64,000 nt of DNA from Ramlibacter tataouinensis TTB310 (GTDB lineage Bacteria; Pseudomonadota; Gammaproteobacteria; Burkholderiales; Burkholderiaceae_C). Of this stretch, positions 23,800 to 32,529 are shown in pieces (within the stretch, counting starts at the first letter, position 1; each line of letters opens with the position of its first letter). Below the pieces are notes generated by a model, which had not been told where the DNA came from, made no database searches, and was given only the letters and a program-made list of their open reading frames with translations. Location: positions 124,001 through 188,000 of the forward strand of contig NC_015677.1 in the NCBI RefSeq assembly GCF_000215705.1, read 5' to 3'. The position numbers and the translations under genes were made by a program.

Positions 23800-25053
23800 A
23801 TGAAGAAATTGTTCGCTAGTCTGGCCATGATGTCGGCGCTGGTGGCACCGGTCGCCTGGGCACAGAATGGCCCGGCCACTGTGCCCAACGGTCCGTACGG
23901 TGACAACGACAGCATCGCTTCGCTGCGCACCTATGCCCAGATGATCAAGGCTCTCGAGAGCAGCGCGAGCAACAGCGGTGGCGCGGTGCAGCTGCACTAC
24001 GCGCCCTGGACCAGCAACACCGGGCGCAAGGTGCCGTATGTCGTCATCGGCAACGGTCCGACTGCGGCGCTGCTCATTGCGCAGCAGCATGGCGACGAGA
24101 TGGAAACCAGCGATTCGGCGCTCAACCTGATCCGCACGCTGGGCAACAACTCGATGAGTTCGAAGGCGATCCGGGCCGCGTTGACCGTGGTGGTCGTTCC
24201 ACGCGTCAACGTCGACGGCTTCGACGGCGAGAACGCGGACGGCACGCCGATCACCGACAGCGCCGGCCGCACCACGCCATGGCGGCAGAACTACGATCCT
24301 CGGTTCGTGGTCGGGTCGCTGCCGGCGTTCTACCAGCGCGGGCGTGGCTACGACATCAATCGCTATCACCCGTTTCGCCCGGAATGCCCGTTCGACAACC
24401 CGAACTTTCCCAACATCACGACCGGGGTCGTGAGCTGCGAGACGAAGGACATCGACAGCAAGGGACCGTACCTCGTCTCCGAAGGCAATCCGGTGCCCGA
24501 GGCAAAGAACATCCGCTGGATCAACGACCAGTTCAAGCCGGTGGTGGCGCTCGACATGCACCATCAAGGCACGCGTGTGAACGACGGCGAGATGGTGACG
24601 GCTTCGGCGCTGTATCCCACAGCCGGAGCGACGGCCGTTCGGTTGCAGAACGCGGGCGATCTCAACGCCGTGGCCCGCTTTGCCAGCGGCCAGACTATGG
24701 CCAAGCGGGTGGTGGTGCTGATCGCGCAGACGCTCGCGCAGTACCCCTATGCCAATCTGAGCCGCTATCCCGGCGGAACGGAGCCGGGCATCTCGCGCAA
24801 CGCCTACGGCCTGCTCGGCTCGGGCTCGGTGCTGCTGGAGTTGCGCGGCGGCATCGGTACGAAGTCGGGCGGCTACATCCAGAAGATCGGCTACCACGCG
24901 TCGATGGCGATCGTCGAGCAGCTCGCCCGCGACCCCCTGTTGATGGCCTACGACCCGAACCAGGCCGACGTGCTGGTGGTGCCTGCGAATGGGATCGGAC
25001 CCAACCCGGGCCCGGGCAGCGAGGGTGACGACGAGCACGACCACGGGGGTTGA
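23800..25053 (+). CDS. M14-family zinc carboxypeptidase, secreted
   Basis: A 417-residue exported metallopeptidase. The signal peptide is cut after AWA about residue 21. Zinc ligands of family M14 are visible as His97 and Glu100 in QQHGDEMET and a third His in LDMHHQG (254-255); the catalytic Glu347 is in SVLLELRGG. DINRYHP near 185 is the substrate-carboxylate region. The C-terminus is acidic and His-rich (SEGDDEHDHGG), possibly binding metal. The gene uses less extreme GC than its neighbours and stands alone with its own ribosome-binding site (CAGGAGA), so it may have been acquired. Natural substrate unknown. Confidence 0.85.
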   Translation: MKKLFASLAMMSALVAPVAWAQNGPATVPNGPYGDNDSIASLRTYAQMIKALESSASNSGGAVQLHYAPWTSNTGRKVPYVVIGNGPTAALLIAQQHGDEMETSDSALNLIRTLGNNSMSSKAIRAALTVVVVPRVNVDGFDGENADGTPITDSAGRTTPWRQNYDPRFVVGSLPAFYQRGRGYDINRYHPFRPECPFDNPNFPNITTGVVSCETKDIDSKGPYLVSEGNPVPEAKNIRWINDQFKPVVALDMHHQGTRVNDGEMVTASALYPTAGATAVRLQNAGDLNAVARFASGQTMAKRVVVLIAQTLAQYPYANLSRYPGGTEPGISRNAYGLLGSGSVLLELRGGIGTKSGGYIQKIGYHASMAIVEQLARDPLLMAYDPNQADVLVVPANGIGPNPGPGSEGDDEHDHGG

Positions 25054-25058
25054 TGGCT

Positions 25059-25084
25059 GGAGCCGACGCGCCGTCGCAGGCTCC
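25059..25084. terminator. Hairpin between convergent genes
   Basis: GGAGCC-GACG-CGC-CGTC-GCA-GGCTCC can fold between the ends of the carboxypeptidase and asparaginase genes. No T run is present; a shared terminator is possible. Confidence 0.3.
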
Positions 25085-26073
25085 TAGGTCTCGAACAGGC
25101 GCGCCAGCGTTTCCGGGCGCACGCCGCCCTGCTGCAGCGCCAGCATCAGCACGATGCGCGCCTTCCAGGGCGAGAGGTCGCCGCTGAGCACCGCGCCCGC
25201 CTCCACCAGCAACGCGGAGGAGCCGGCGAAACCGTAGCCCTCGCGCGTGCCGCCCCGGGGGATGCGCGTGGACACCACGACCGGCACGCCCTGGCGCATG
25301 ACTTCCACGATGGCCTCGTGCATCGCGCCGTTGACGTGGCCCGAAGCCACCGCCTCGATCACGACGCCGCGCGCGCCGGCGGCTTGGGCGGCGCGCACCA
25401 GGGCGCCGTCGGCGCCCGCGTACATGGGCACGATGTCCACGCGCGGCAGCTCGGGCGAGCGCAGCGGCAGGTGCAGCCGCCGCCGCGGCGAGCGATGGAA
25501 GGTGACGCGCTCGTTGACGACCGAGCCCAGGTAGCCCCATTCGCCCGACTGGAAAGTCTCGACGTCAACGGTGTGCGACTTCGTCGCCTCGCGCGCCGCG
25601 TTCACGTGTTCGTTCAGCGCCACCAGCACGCCGTGGCCGCGTGCCGCCGGCGCGCGGCAGATCCTGAGGGCCGTCAGCAGGTTGCGCGGGCCGTCGAAGT
25701 CGCGCGCCGAGGCGTTGCGCTGCGCGCCGGTGACCACCAGGGGTTTGTCGCTGCGCACGGTGAGGTCGAGGAACCAGGCGGTCTCCTCCAGCGTGGCGGT
25801 GCCGTGCGAGACGACCACCCCCGCGATGTCCTCGCGCTCCAGCAGGGACTGCGCCAGCGGCGCCAGCCCCGCCCATTGCCGGGGGCCGAGGTGCGGTGAA
25901 GGCACGCGGCAGAAGTCGTGCACTTCGACCTCGCCCGCCTCTTCTCCCACGGCCTGCAGCAGGTCCTGCCCGGAAAGCACCGGCATCGCCAGGCCGCTGG
26001 CCGGATCGATGCGCGAGACGATGGTGCCGCCGGTCGTGATCAATGCGCAGCGCTGCGGGGGGCCTGCAGCCAT
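25084..26073 (-). CDS. L-asparaginase family protein
   Basis: A 329-residue asparaginase/glutaminase. The nucleophile Thr is in LITTGGTIVSR (residues 12-22), the second active-site group is VVSHGTATLEETAWFLDL with TAT, and TGAQRNASARDFDGPRNL follows, as in type I/II bacterial enzymes. There is no signal peptide, so it should act in the cytosol, releasing ammonium from asparagine or a related amide. It is the second gene of an operon with a TctC-type binding protein (7 bases apart), and this pairing suggests that the imported substrate might be an amide-containing acid. Exact substrate is not known. Confidence 0.86.
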   Translation of the reverse strand: MAAGPPQRCALITTGGTIVSRIDPASGLAMPVLSGQDLLQAVGEEAGEVEVHDFCRVPSPHLGPRQWAGLAPLAQSLLEREDIAGVVVSHGTATLEETAWFLDLTVRSDKPLVVTGAQRNASARDFDGPRNLLTALRICRAPAARGHGVLVALNEHVNAAREATKSHTVDVETFQSGEWGYLGSVVNERVTFHRSPRRRLHLPLRSPELPRVDIVPMYAGADGALVRAAQAAGARGVVIEAVASGHVNGAMHEAIVEVMRQGVPVVVSTRIPRGGTREGYGFAGSSALLVEAGAVLSGDLSPWKARIVLMLALQQGGVRPETLARLFET

Positions 26074-26080
26074 GGCGACC

Positions 26081-27076
26081 TCAGTCGAGCGAAAAGTTGG
26101 CGGACTTGACGACGGCGCCCCAGGTGCGGATCTCGGAGTCCACGTACTTCGCGAACTCTTCCGGCGTGCCGCCGACCGGGAAGCCGCCCAGCGACTCCAG
26201 GTGCTTTCTCACTTCCGGCGTCGAGAGGATGCGGTTCACCTCGGCGTTCAGCTTGTCGATGATGGGCCTGGGCGTCTTGGCCGGCGCCGCCAGGCCGTTC
26301 CAGGACAGCACGTGGAAATCGGGCAGCCCCGCTTCGGCGGTGGTGGGCACGTCCGGCAGTTCGGGCAGGCGCTTCGGGCTGGCCACCGCGATCGCTCGCA
26401 GCTTGCCGGACTGGATGTGCTGCCCCAGGCCCAGCGAGGTCATGAAGCCCATCGCGACATTGCCGGCCAGCAGGTCGTTGAGCGCGGGAGACGCGCCCTT
26501 GTAGGGGATGTGGAGGATGTCGATGCCGGCGCGGTACTTGAGCATCTCGCCGGCCAGGTGCGGCGAGCCGCCGACGCCGGTGGAGGCGTAGTCCAGCTTG
26601 CCCGGCTGGGCCCTGGCCAGGGCCACCAGTTCGTCGAGGTTCTTCGCCGGGACCTTGGAGCCCGCGACCAGCACGCTGGGGGAAGCCATGAACTGCACGA
26701 TCGGCGCGAGGTCCCTGCGCGTGTCGTAGTTCAGCTTCTTGTACACCGACATGTTGGTGGCGTTGGCGATGGTTTCCACCAGCAGCGTGTAGCCGTCCGG
26801 CGCCGCACGCACCACCTGCTCGGTCGCGATGTTCGAACCCGCTCCCGGCTTGTTCTCCACGAGCACCGGCTTGCCCCAGGTCTGCGCTAGCCGGGTGGCC
26901 ACGACCCGCGCGATGATGTCGGTGGGACCGCCCGGCGGGAAGCCGACGACGATGGTGATGGGCCGCGACGGGTAGCCGGCGGCGTCCTCGGCGGCGGCGA
27001 CGGTCTGCGTTGCGGCAAGAGCCGCCAGAATCCCGGCAATGGCCCGGTTCACGGCCCGGCGGGTGGGCTGGTTCAT
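26081..27076 (-). CDS. Bug/TctC-family periplasmic binding protein
   Basis: A 331-residue tripartite-tricarboxylate-transporter receptor. The signal peptide is residues 1-28 (ILAALAATQTVAAAED). Family signatures are YPSRPITIVVGFPPGGPTDIIAR near 35, NKPGAGSNIATEQVVRAAPDGYTLL near 80, and GVGGSPHLAGEMLK near 165. No TctA/TctB membrane genes are close by, which is usual in this group, where dozens of orphan Bug proteins exist. It begins an operon with asparaginase and is divergent from a LysR gene, so it is likely under control of that regulator. Confidence 0.92.
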   Translation of the reverse strand: MNQPTRRAVNRAIAGILAALAATQTVAAAEDAAGYPSRPITIVVGFPPGGPTDIIARVVATRLAQTWGKPVLVENKPGAGSNIATEQVVRAAPDGYTLLVETIANATNMSVYKKLNYDTRRDLAPIVQFMASPSVLVAGSKVPAKNLDELVALARAQPGKLDYASTGVGGSPHLAGEMLKYRAGIDILHIPYKGASPALNDLLAGNVAMGFMTSLGLGQHIQSGKLRAIAVASPKRLPELPDVPTTAEAGLPDFHVLSWNGLAAPAKTPRPIIDKLNAEVNRILSTPEVRKHLESLGGFPVGGTPEEFAKYVDSEIRTWGAVVKSANFSLD

Positions 27077-27164
27077 GGCGTCTCCTGTTGATGCGTCCGG
27101 CGCGCGGGCCTGCGCCCGGGCGCTCCTGACCGAAAAATTCTAGGCCTCGCGTCCGGCGCATAAA

Positions 27165-27184
27165 GCCATATTTCTGCAACTGGC
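27165..27184. promoter_or_regulatory. Candidate LysR-type binding site
   Basis: GCCA and TGGC are set 12 bases apart in an AT-rich stretch, 15 bases before the LysR gene and about 90 bases upstream of the divergent tctC. Dyads of the T-N11-A kind in such gaps are typical of LysR sites. This is a weak, position-based call. Confidence 0.3.
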
Positions 27185-27199
27185 AATGAAGAGAAACTG

Positions 27200-28090
27200 A
27201 TGAAGCTATCCTTCTTCGCGACGCTTGACGCGGTGCTGCGCACCGGCAGCCTGGCCGGCGCGGCGCGCGAGATGCACGTGACGCCGAGCGCCGTGAGCAT
27301 GCAGATGAAGCAGCTGGAGACCCATTTCGGCCAGCCCCTGTTCGACCGCTCCGGGCTGTCGGTGCGCGCGCGCCCGATCGCGCTGGAGATCGCGGAAACG
27401 ATGCGCGAAACGCTGGGTCGGCTGGAGTCCTTGCGCCGCCGCACCGGTGCCCGCGTGGAAGGCCAGGTGCGGCTGGGCGTGATCGAGACCATGCAGGCGA
27501 CGCTGCTGCCGGCCGCCATGGTCTGGCTGCGCGCGCAGCACCCGGCCCTGCACGTGCGGCCCGTGCGCGGCCGCTCGGTCGAGCTGCTGGAAGCGGTGAA
27601 GGGCGGCGAACTCGACGCGGCCGTCGTTGTGCAGCCGTCCACCGGGGGTTCGCAGCGGCTGCTGTGGCATCCCGTGCTGCACCGGGAGCTGGTGCTGCTG
27701 GCGCCGCCCGATGCGGTGGAGGCGCGCGCGCCGGCGCTGCTCAAGGCCCACGAGTGGATCCGCTTCGATCCCGAAACGGGCACCGGTCGCCTGGCTGCCC
27801 GCTGGGTCCGCAAACACGCCCCCGGCGCCCGGCCCACCATCGATCTGCAGTCGGTGCACGCGATCGTGGCGATGGTGAGCGCCGGACTCGGCGTCTCCGT
27901 GGTGCCCGAGCCGGATGCCCGGACGGCGCAAGCGCACCGGGTGCGCATCGTGCGGCTGGGCCGGGACGCGCCGACGCTGCAGGTGGCGCTGGTGGCGCGG
28001 CCCGCCGACGCCGACGGCCGCAAGCTGCAGGCGTTGCGCGACGCGATGGCCGCGGCGCTGGTGCAGGCGGCGGGCGGCGCCCGCCGCTGA
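27200..28090 (+). CDS. LysR-family transcriptional regulator
   Basis: A 296-residue regulator with an N-terminal winged helix (FFATLDAVLRTGSLAGAAREMHVTPSAVSMQMKQLE, residues 4-38) and a C-terminal effector domain of periplasmic-binding fold from about 90 (GQVRLGVIETMQATLLPA). It is transcribed away from the tctC-asparaginase operon and toward the convergent TauD gene, so either may be its target. The effector cannot be inferred. Confidence 0.9.
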   Translation: MKLSFFATLDAVLRTGSLAGAAREMHVTPSAVSMQMKQLETHFGQPLFDRSGLSVRARPIALEIAETMRETLGRLESLRRRTGARVEGQVRLGVIETMQATLLPAAMVWLRAQHPALHVRPVRGRSVELLEAVKGGELDAAVVVQPSTGGSQRLLWHPVLHRELVLLAPPDAVEARAPALLKAHEWIRFDPETGTGRLAARWVRKHAPGARPTIDLQSVHAIVAMVSAGLGVSVVPEPDARTAQAHRVRIVRLGRDAPTLQVALVARPADADGRKLQALRDAMAAALVQAAGGARR

Positions 28091-28092
28091 AC

Positions 28093-29211
28093 TCAGGCCG
28101 CGGCCGCTTCCGGGAGCACGACGACCGTGCGCGGGATCAGCGGCATGGAGTGGTAGGCCGCCTGGCGCGTCTCGAAGTCGATGAAGTCCTGCGTCAGGTG
28201 GTCGCCGCGCAGGCCGCCGCGCACGGCACCGGCACGGGCGTCTCCGAAGTACACCGCCCACTGGGCGGGCAGCGGTTGCGAGGACGGCACGGCCAGCCAC
28301 AGCCGGTACAGGTGGCGCTTCAGGTCGTGCTCCTCGTGGTCCTCGAAGTCCGTGCGCGAGTGCAAGGTCGCGTAGCTGTTGAGCAGCTGCAGATCGCCCC
28401 GCTCGAGCCACATCGAATAGCACAGCTTCGGGTCGGCCATGAGTTCGTCCAGCAGGTCCAGCGCCTCGATCTGCTCCGCCGTCAGGCGCGGCACCTCGGA
28501 GAAATCGCGCTGCGCCGCCATGACGTTCTTGCGGTTGGCGCGCGCCGCGAAATGCACCGGATCGTCGCCCAGCAGCGGCAGCATGTAGTACGGCGGCTTG
28601 CCCGGGCCCTGCGCGCCCTGGTAGCTGTGGTACCACGGGCCCTGCAGCACCGGGATCAGGTCGGGGCGCCGGCGCGCGATCTCGTCGCGCAGGGCGATCG
28701 AGCTCACCACCTTGCTTTCGCCGCCCTTGCGAGCCGTGCGCCGGCACAGCAGGGCCACGACGTCGCAGGAGTCGCAGTGGAAGTCCAGCGAGGCGTTGGT
28801 GTTGTAGCCGCGGCCGTTCCTGGTCTTGTAGTTGCCGCCTTCGTCGCGCACGTCCGCCATGAAGGCGCTGGCGCGGTTCTGGGTGCGGGCCGTGCCCATG
28901 TGCAGGCCCATGCCCCAGCAGGCGAGGCGCGCCTCGTCCTCGGTCCAGCGGTCGGTGGGCAGGCCTTTCATCAGGCACATGCCCCAGCGGCCCTGCGTCA
29001 GGCCGATCGCCTGGGCCAGGGCGGCGCGCGAGGCTTGCGGCAGCGGGAAGTCGGCCGGCGTCATCGCGGTGAATGCCTTTCCCGCCGCCCTGGCATGCAG
29101 CAGCGCCTGGTGGAAGCCCTCGGCGGCCTCGGGCGAGATCGGCAGGATCCAGGAAGTGTCGTTCTGGGCGGCGGCGGCGGTCCAGGCGCGGGGGTGGAGT
29201 GCGGTGCTCAT
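28093..29211 (-). CDS. TauD/TfdA-family Fe(II)/2-oxoglutarate dioxygenase
   Basis: A 372-residue non-haem iron oxygenase. The iron ligands are His145 and Asp147 in FHCDSCD and His284 in LLNSYATLHSRTDF; Arg303 in HLYRLWLA binds 2-oxoglutarate. It is longer than taurine dioxygenase (about 283 residues) and resembles gamma-butyrobetaine- or clavaminate-synthase-like members of the family. Substrate is unknown. GAGGAAA precedes the ATG. The stop codon lies two bases from that of the convergent LysR gene, and the gene stands close to the asparaginase/Bug operon, so it may belong to the same catabolic unit. Confidence 0.87.
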   Translation of the reverse strand: MSTALHPRAWTAAAAQNDTSWILPISPEAAEGFHQALLHARAAGKAFTAMTPADFPLPQASRAALAQAIGLTQGRWGMCLMKGLPTDRWTEDEARLACWGMGLHMGTARTQNRASAFMADVRDEGGNYKTRNGRGYNTNASLDFHCDSCDVVALLCRRTARKGGESKVVSSIALRDEIARRRPDLIPVLQGPWYHSYQGAQGPGKPPYYMLPLLGDDPVHFAARANRKNVMAAQRDFSEVPRLTAEQIEALDLLDELMADPKLCYSMWLERGDLQLLNSYATLHSRTDFEDHEEHDLKRHLYRLWLAVPSSQPLPAQWAVYFGDARAGAVRGGLRGDHLTQDFIDFETRQAAYHSMPLIPRTVVVLPEAAAA

Positions 29212-29379
29212 CGGAAGGTTTCCTCGTGGGTGGCCCTCTGGGCTCGTGCAAGGAGAGTCTAGGGATGCCTTCGCTCAGGAAAAAGCGCGAAGTTCTTCAG
29301 TTCCGATGAAGATTTCCTGATGAAGTGAAGAAGGACGAAAAGATGGCTGCTTCGGCACGGGAGCTGCCATGATCGGCTG

Positions 29380-29650
29380 ATGGCCGACGCTACGCCCATC
29401 GCACAACTGCCGAATCTCGGACCCAAGTCGGCGGTTCTTCAAGTGGCGGGCATACGAACACTTGCGGACCTGCGCAAGCTCGGGTCGGTGGCTGCTTACG
29501 CCAGGGCCAAGCTGCACTGGCCGACCTGTCTCCTTGAACCTCCTGTGGGCGCTGGAAGGCGCCATCACGGGCGAACGCTGGCAGGAAGTCGCTCGCCGCC
29601 ACAGAACCAGCTTGCTGCTCGCGCTCGAAGACCACGAGCGGCGCGCGTAG
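29380..29650 (+). pseudogene. TfoX/Sxy C-terminal domain gene with a frameshift
   Basis: Reading from ATG 29380 gives ATPIAQLPNLGPKSAVLQVA, then GIRTLADLRKLGSVAAYARA and KLHWPT, the start of a TfoX C-terminal (helix-hairpin-helix-like) domain. At about 29527 the reading must move by one base to continue with VSLNLLWALEGAITGERWQE and VARR...ALEDHERRA, ending at the TAG at 29648-29650. The two pieces together make one normal domain of about 89 residues. An extra T at 29527 is the simplest explanation. Stand-alone TfoX C-terminal proteins have uncertain roles. Either the gene is broken or the sequence has an error; no programmed frameshift signal is visible. Confidence 0.75.
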
Positions 29651-29668
29651 AGCCAGCCCCCGCCGGCG

Positions 29669-30358
29669 TCAGGCGCCGGTTTCGTGCACGCGCGGCAGCG
29701 TCAGGCGGATGGTGTCGCCGTCACGCGCGAAGCCCATGCCCTCGGCTTGGGCCAGCGCCTCCACCTCCTGCGGCCGCAGCGGGCGGTAGGGCGGCTCGGC
29801 AGTCGTGGGCGCGGGCCCGTCGGTGGGCTCCAGCGACAGCACCAGCAGCGCGCGCGCCGGCTCCAGCTCGGCGGTGATGGTGATGTCGGCCGGCGCGCCC
29901 GAGCTGTCGGCCAGCAGCAGCAGCGAGGCCGGCAGCACGTGGCGCAGGCCGGCGCGCGGCACCGGCGCCGGCGCATGGCCCAGCTCGTCGCGCAGCGCGA
30001 AGCCGCGGAAGCTGAAATTGCTGCGCAACAGCGAGATGCATTCGCGCACCCCTTCCTCCAGCGAGACCATGCGGCCGGGCTCGGGCGCCAGCCAGGTGAT
30101 CACGTCCAGGCAGGAGTGCACGGCCGCGCGCGAGAAGCTGTTGATCTTGGCCATGCCCTCCTGCACCTGCACCAGGTCGGGCGAGGGCGCCTTGAGCCGG
30201 CGCTCGATCACCTCGGTGATCATGCCGATGGGCTGCAGGTGCACCACCATCTCGTGGCGCATCGCGAAGGCGATGCGCCGAAGCAGGGCGTAGCGCGCGG
30301 CTTCCACCAGCGTCAGCTGGCCAGTGGAACCCGGGGAGGTGGTCGAGGCTTCTTCCAT
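29669..30358 (-). CDS. Degenerate histidine-kinase-like protein, 229 aa
   Basis: The N-terminal helices contain AMRHEMVVHLQPIGMITEVIERR (His35, Pro43), which looks like the dimerisation and phosphoacceptor H-box of a sensor kinase, and a second long helix at 63-92. The C-terminal part (about 100-225) has the order of an ATPase domain (LEEGVRECISLLRSN, later DGDTIRLTLPR), but I cannot find proper N, G1 or G2 boxes. It might be a phosphotransfer or adaptor protein rather than an active kinase. There is no membrane segment or receiver domain, and no response regulator gene is adjacent. Function unknown; a real gene by codon pattern and length. Confidence 0.7.
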   Translation of the reverse strand: MEEASTTSPGSTGQLTLVEAARYALLRRIAFAMRHEMVVHLQPIGMITEVIERRLKAPSPDLVQVQEGMAKINSFSRAAVHSCLDVITWLAPEPGRMVSLEEGVRECISLLRSNFSFRGFALRDELGHAPAPVPRAGLRHVLPASLLLLADSSGAPADITITAELEPARALLVLSLEPTDGPAPTTAEPPYRPLRPQEVEALAQAEGMGFARDGDTIRLTLPRVHETGA

Positions 30359-30433
30359 GGCGTGTTCCGTTGAGGGCGGATGTTACCGCCCGGCCCCGTG
30401 CCGTGCGCGCCGCGGGCACAATGGTTTTCAACC

Positions 30434-31369
30434 ATGCAGGCAGCGGATTGGGACAACTTCACGGCGCAGGCGGATGAGCTGGGTGAATCGCCCTTCTGGC
30501 ATCCGGATGAGCAGCGCCTCTACTGGGTCGACGTGCCCGGCCGCCAGCTGCGGCGCGCCGGCGCCGAAGGCGGCGACGCCGAGGGCTGGGCCATGCCCAG
30601 CGAGCCGGGCTGCATCGCGCCCGCGCGCGGCGGCGGCCTGGTCGTGGCGCTGCGCGACGGCATCTACCGGGCGCGGCACTGGGGCGGCGCCTTGCAGCCG
30701 CTGGCGCGCTTCGCGCACGACCCGGCGACCACGCGCTTCAACGACGGCAAGGCCGATCCGCGCGGGCGGCTGTGGGCTGGCACGATCTACGAGCCGCGCG
30801 ATGCGCGCCGGGCCGAGCTCTACAGCATCGACTGCCGGCCGGACAACGGCCAGGGCGGCCGGCCGCTGATCCAGACCCAGGCCGGCAACGCCATCACCGC
30901 CAACGGCCTGGCCTTCTCGCCCGACGCGCGCACGGTCTACTGGGCCGACACGCCGCACCACGTGATCCATGCCTGGGACTGGGACGCCGAGTCCAACGCG
31001 ATGCGCGGCCACCGCGTGTTCCGCCAGTTCGAGCCCAAGCCGCCCGGCTGGCAGCCGGGCCAGCCCGGCTATGGCGGGCGGCCCGACGGCGCGGCGGTGG
31101 ACCGCGAGGGCAATTACTGGTGCGCCATGTTCGAAGGCGCCCGGCTGCTGCAGATATCTCCGGCCGGCGAGATCCTGCGCGAGCTGCCGGTGCCGGTGCG
31201 CTGCCCCACCATGCCCTGCTTCGGCGGGCCGGACCTGCGCACGCTGTACCTCACCAGCGCGCGTCGCGGGCGCCCCGGGCAGGAGCTGGCGGCGATGCCG
31301 CAGTCCGGCCGGGTGCTGCGGCTGCGGGTGGACGTGCCGGGGCTGCCGGTGAATTTCTTCATCGACTGA
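30434..31369 (+). CDS. SMP-30/gluconolactonase family protein
   Basis: A 311-residue six-bladed beta-propeller. The metal site is visible as Glu in ADELGESPFWHPDEQRLYWVD (near residue 15), RFNDGKADPRGRLWAGT, ITANGLAFSPD with Asn, and GRPDGAAVDREGNYW with Asp. These enzymes open sugar lactones, often in pentose or uronate oxidation. It starts at ATG 30434, just after CACAAT (30417-30422) and with no Shine-Dalgarno. glcE begins 60 bases downstream in the same direction, but a shared pathway is uncertain. Confidence 0.88.
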   Translation: MQAADWDNFTAQADELGESPFWHPDEQRLYWVDVPGRQLRRAGAEGGDAEGWAMPSEPGCIAPARGGGLVVALRDGIYRARHWGGALQPLARFAHDPATTRFNDGKADPRGRLWAGTIYEPRDARRAELYSIDCRPDNGQGGRPLIQTQAGNAITANGLAFSPDARTVYWADTPHHVIHAWDWDAESNAMRGHRVFRQFEPKPPGWQPGQPGYGGRPDGAAVDREGNYWCAMFEGARLLQISPAGEILRELPVPVRCPTMPCFGGPDLRTLYLTSARRGRPGQELAAMPQSGRVLRLRVDVPGLPVNFFID

Positions 31370-31429
31370 TGTAGCAAAGCTCAAACGTCCGGCGCGGGGC
31401 CGGGCCGCGGGGCCGCTTACCATCGGCGC

Positions 31430-32524
31430 ATGGACGCCGCCCTGTCATCCGCCGTCGACCGCATCCGCGAGGCCCATGCGCGCCGCCGCCCCTTGCGCAT
31501 CCGCGGCGGCGGCAGCAAGGACTTCTACGGCGAGCCCAGCGAAGGGGAAACGCTGTCCACCGCCGGCCTGGCCGGCATCGTGAGCTACGAGCCCAGCGAG
31601 CTGGTGGTGACCGTGCGCGCCGCAACGCCATTGGCCGGCCTGGAGGCCGTGCTGGCCCGGCACGGCCAGTGCCTGCCGTTCGAGCCGCCGCATTTCGGCG
31701 GGGGCGCCACGGTCGGCGGGATGGTGGCCTGCGGACTGTCCGGTCCGGCGCGCGCCAGCGTGGGCTCGGTGCGCGACTACGTGCTGGGCGCCACGATCGT
31801 CAACGGCCGCGGCGAGCTGCTGGTGTTCGGCGGCCAGGTGATGAAGAACGTGGCCGGCTACGACGTCTCGCGTCTGATGGCCGGTGCCATGGGTACCCTG
31901 GGCCTGATCGCCGAGGTCAGCCTGAAGGTGCTGCCCGTGGCACCGGCCGAGGCCACGCTGAAGTTCGAGCTGGCCCAGGCCCAGGCGCTCGAGCGCCTGA
32001 ACGCCTGGGGCGGCCAGCCCCTGCCGCTCAATGCCAGCTGCTGGGTGGAGGACGCCGGCGTGCCCACGCTGTACCTGCGGCTGCGCGGCGCGGCGGCGGC
32101 CGTGGAAGCCGCCTGCCGCCGCCTGGGCGGCGAGCGCCAGCCGGATGCGCAGTCCGACTGGCAGGCCTGCCGCGACCTGCGCCTGCCCTGGTTCGCCCAG
32201 CTCGGCGGGCGCGAGCTCTGGCGGCTGTCGGTGCCGCAGACGGCGCCGGTGCTGGAACTGCCCGAGCCGCCGCTGGTCGAATGGCACGGCGGCCAGCGCT
32301 GGGTGCGCTGCGCCCCGGGCCAGGGCCAGGAGCTGCGCGACGAGGCGCGTTCGGTCGGCGGCAGCGCCACGCTGTTCGCCACTGGCACGGGCTCCGGCGC
32401 GGTGACGCCGGCCGCACGCTTTCCCCCGCTGAAGCCGCCGCTGGACCGTATCCACCGCGAACTCAAGCGCGAGTTCGACCCCGCCGGCATCCTCAACCCC
32501 GGCCGCCTGTACCCCGACCTCTAG
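31430..32524 (+). CDS. glcE: Glycolate oxidase FAD-binding subunit GlcE
   Basis: A 364-residue FAD-binding type 4 (PCMH) protein. The FAD region includes RPLRIRGGGSKDFYG near 22, LAGIVSYEPSELVVTVRAATPL, and GGGATVGGMVACGLSGPARASVGSVRDYVLGA near 97-128. It is much shorter than GlcD and lacks the full C-terminal cap, which is typical for GlcE. With GlcD and GlcF it oxidises glycolate to glyoxylate at the membrane. glcF follows after five bases, but no glcD lies in this window. TACCAT ends six bases before the ATG, with no Shine-Dalgarno. Confidence 0.92.
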   Translation: MDAALSSAVDRIREAHARRRPLRIRGGGSKDFYGEPSEGETLSTAGLAGIVSYEPSELVVTVRAATPLAGLEAVLARHGQCLPFEPPHFGGGATVGGMVACGLSGPARASVGSVRDYVLGATIVNGRGELLVFGGQVMKNVAGYDVSRLMAGAMGTLGLIAEVSLKVLPVAPAEATLKFELAQAQALERLNAWGGQPLPLNASCWVEDAGVPTLYLRLRGAAAAVEAACRRLGGERQPDAQSDWQACRDLRLPWFAQLGGRELWRLSVPQTAPVLELPEPPLVEWHGGQRWVRCAPGQGQELRDEARSVGGSATLFATGTGSGAVTPAARFPPLKPPLDRIHRELKREFDPAGILNPGRLYPDL

Positions 32525-32529
32525 CTTCC

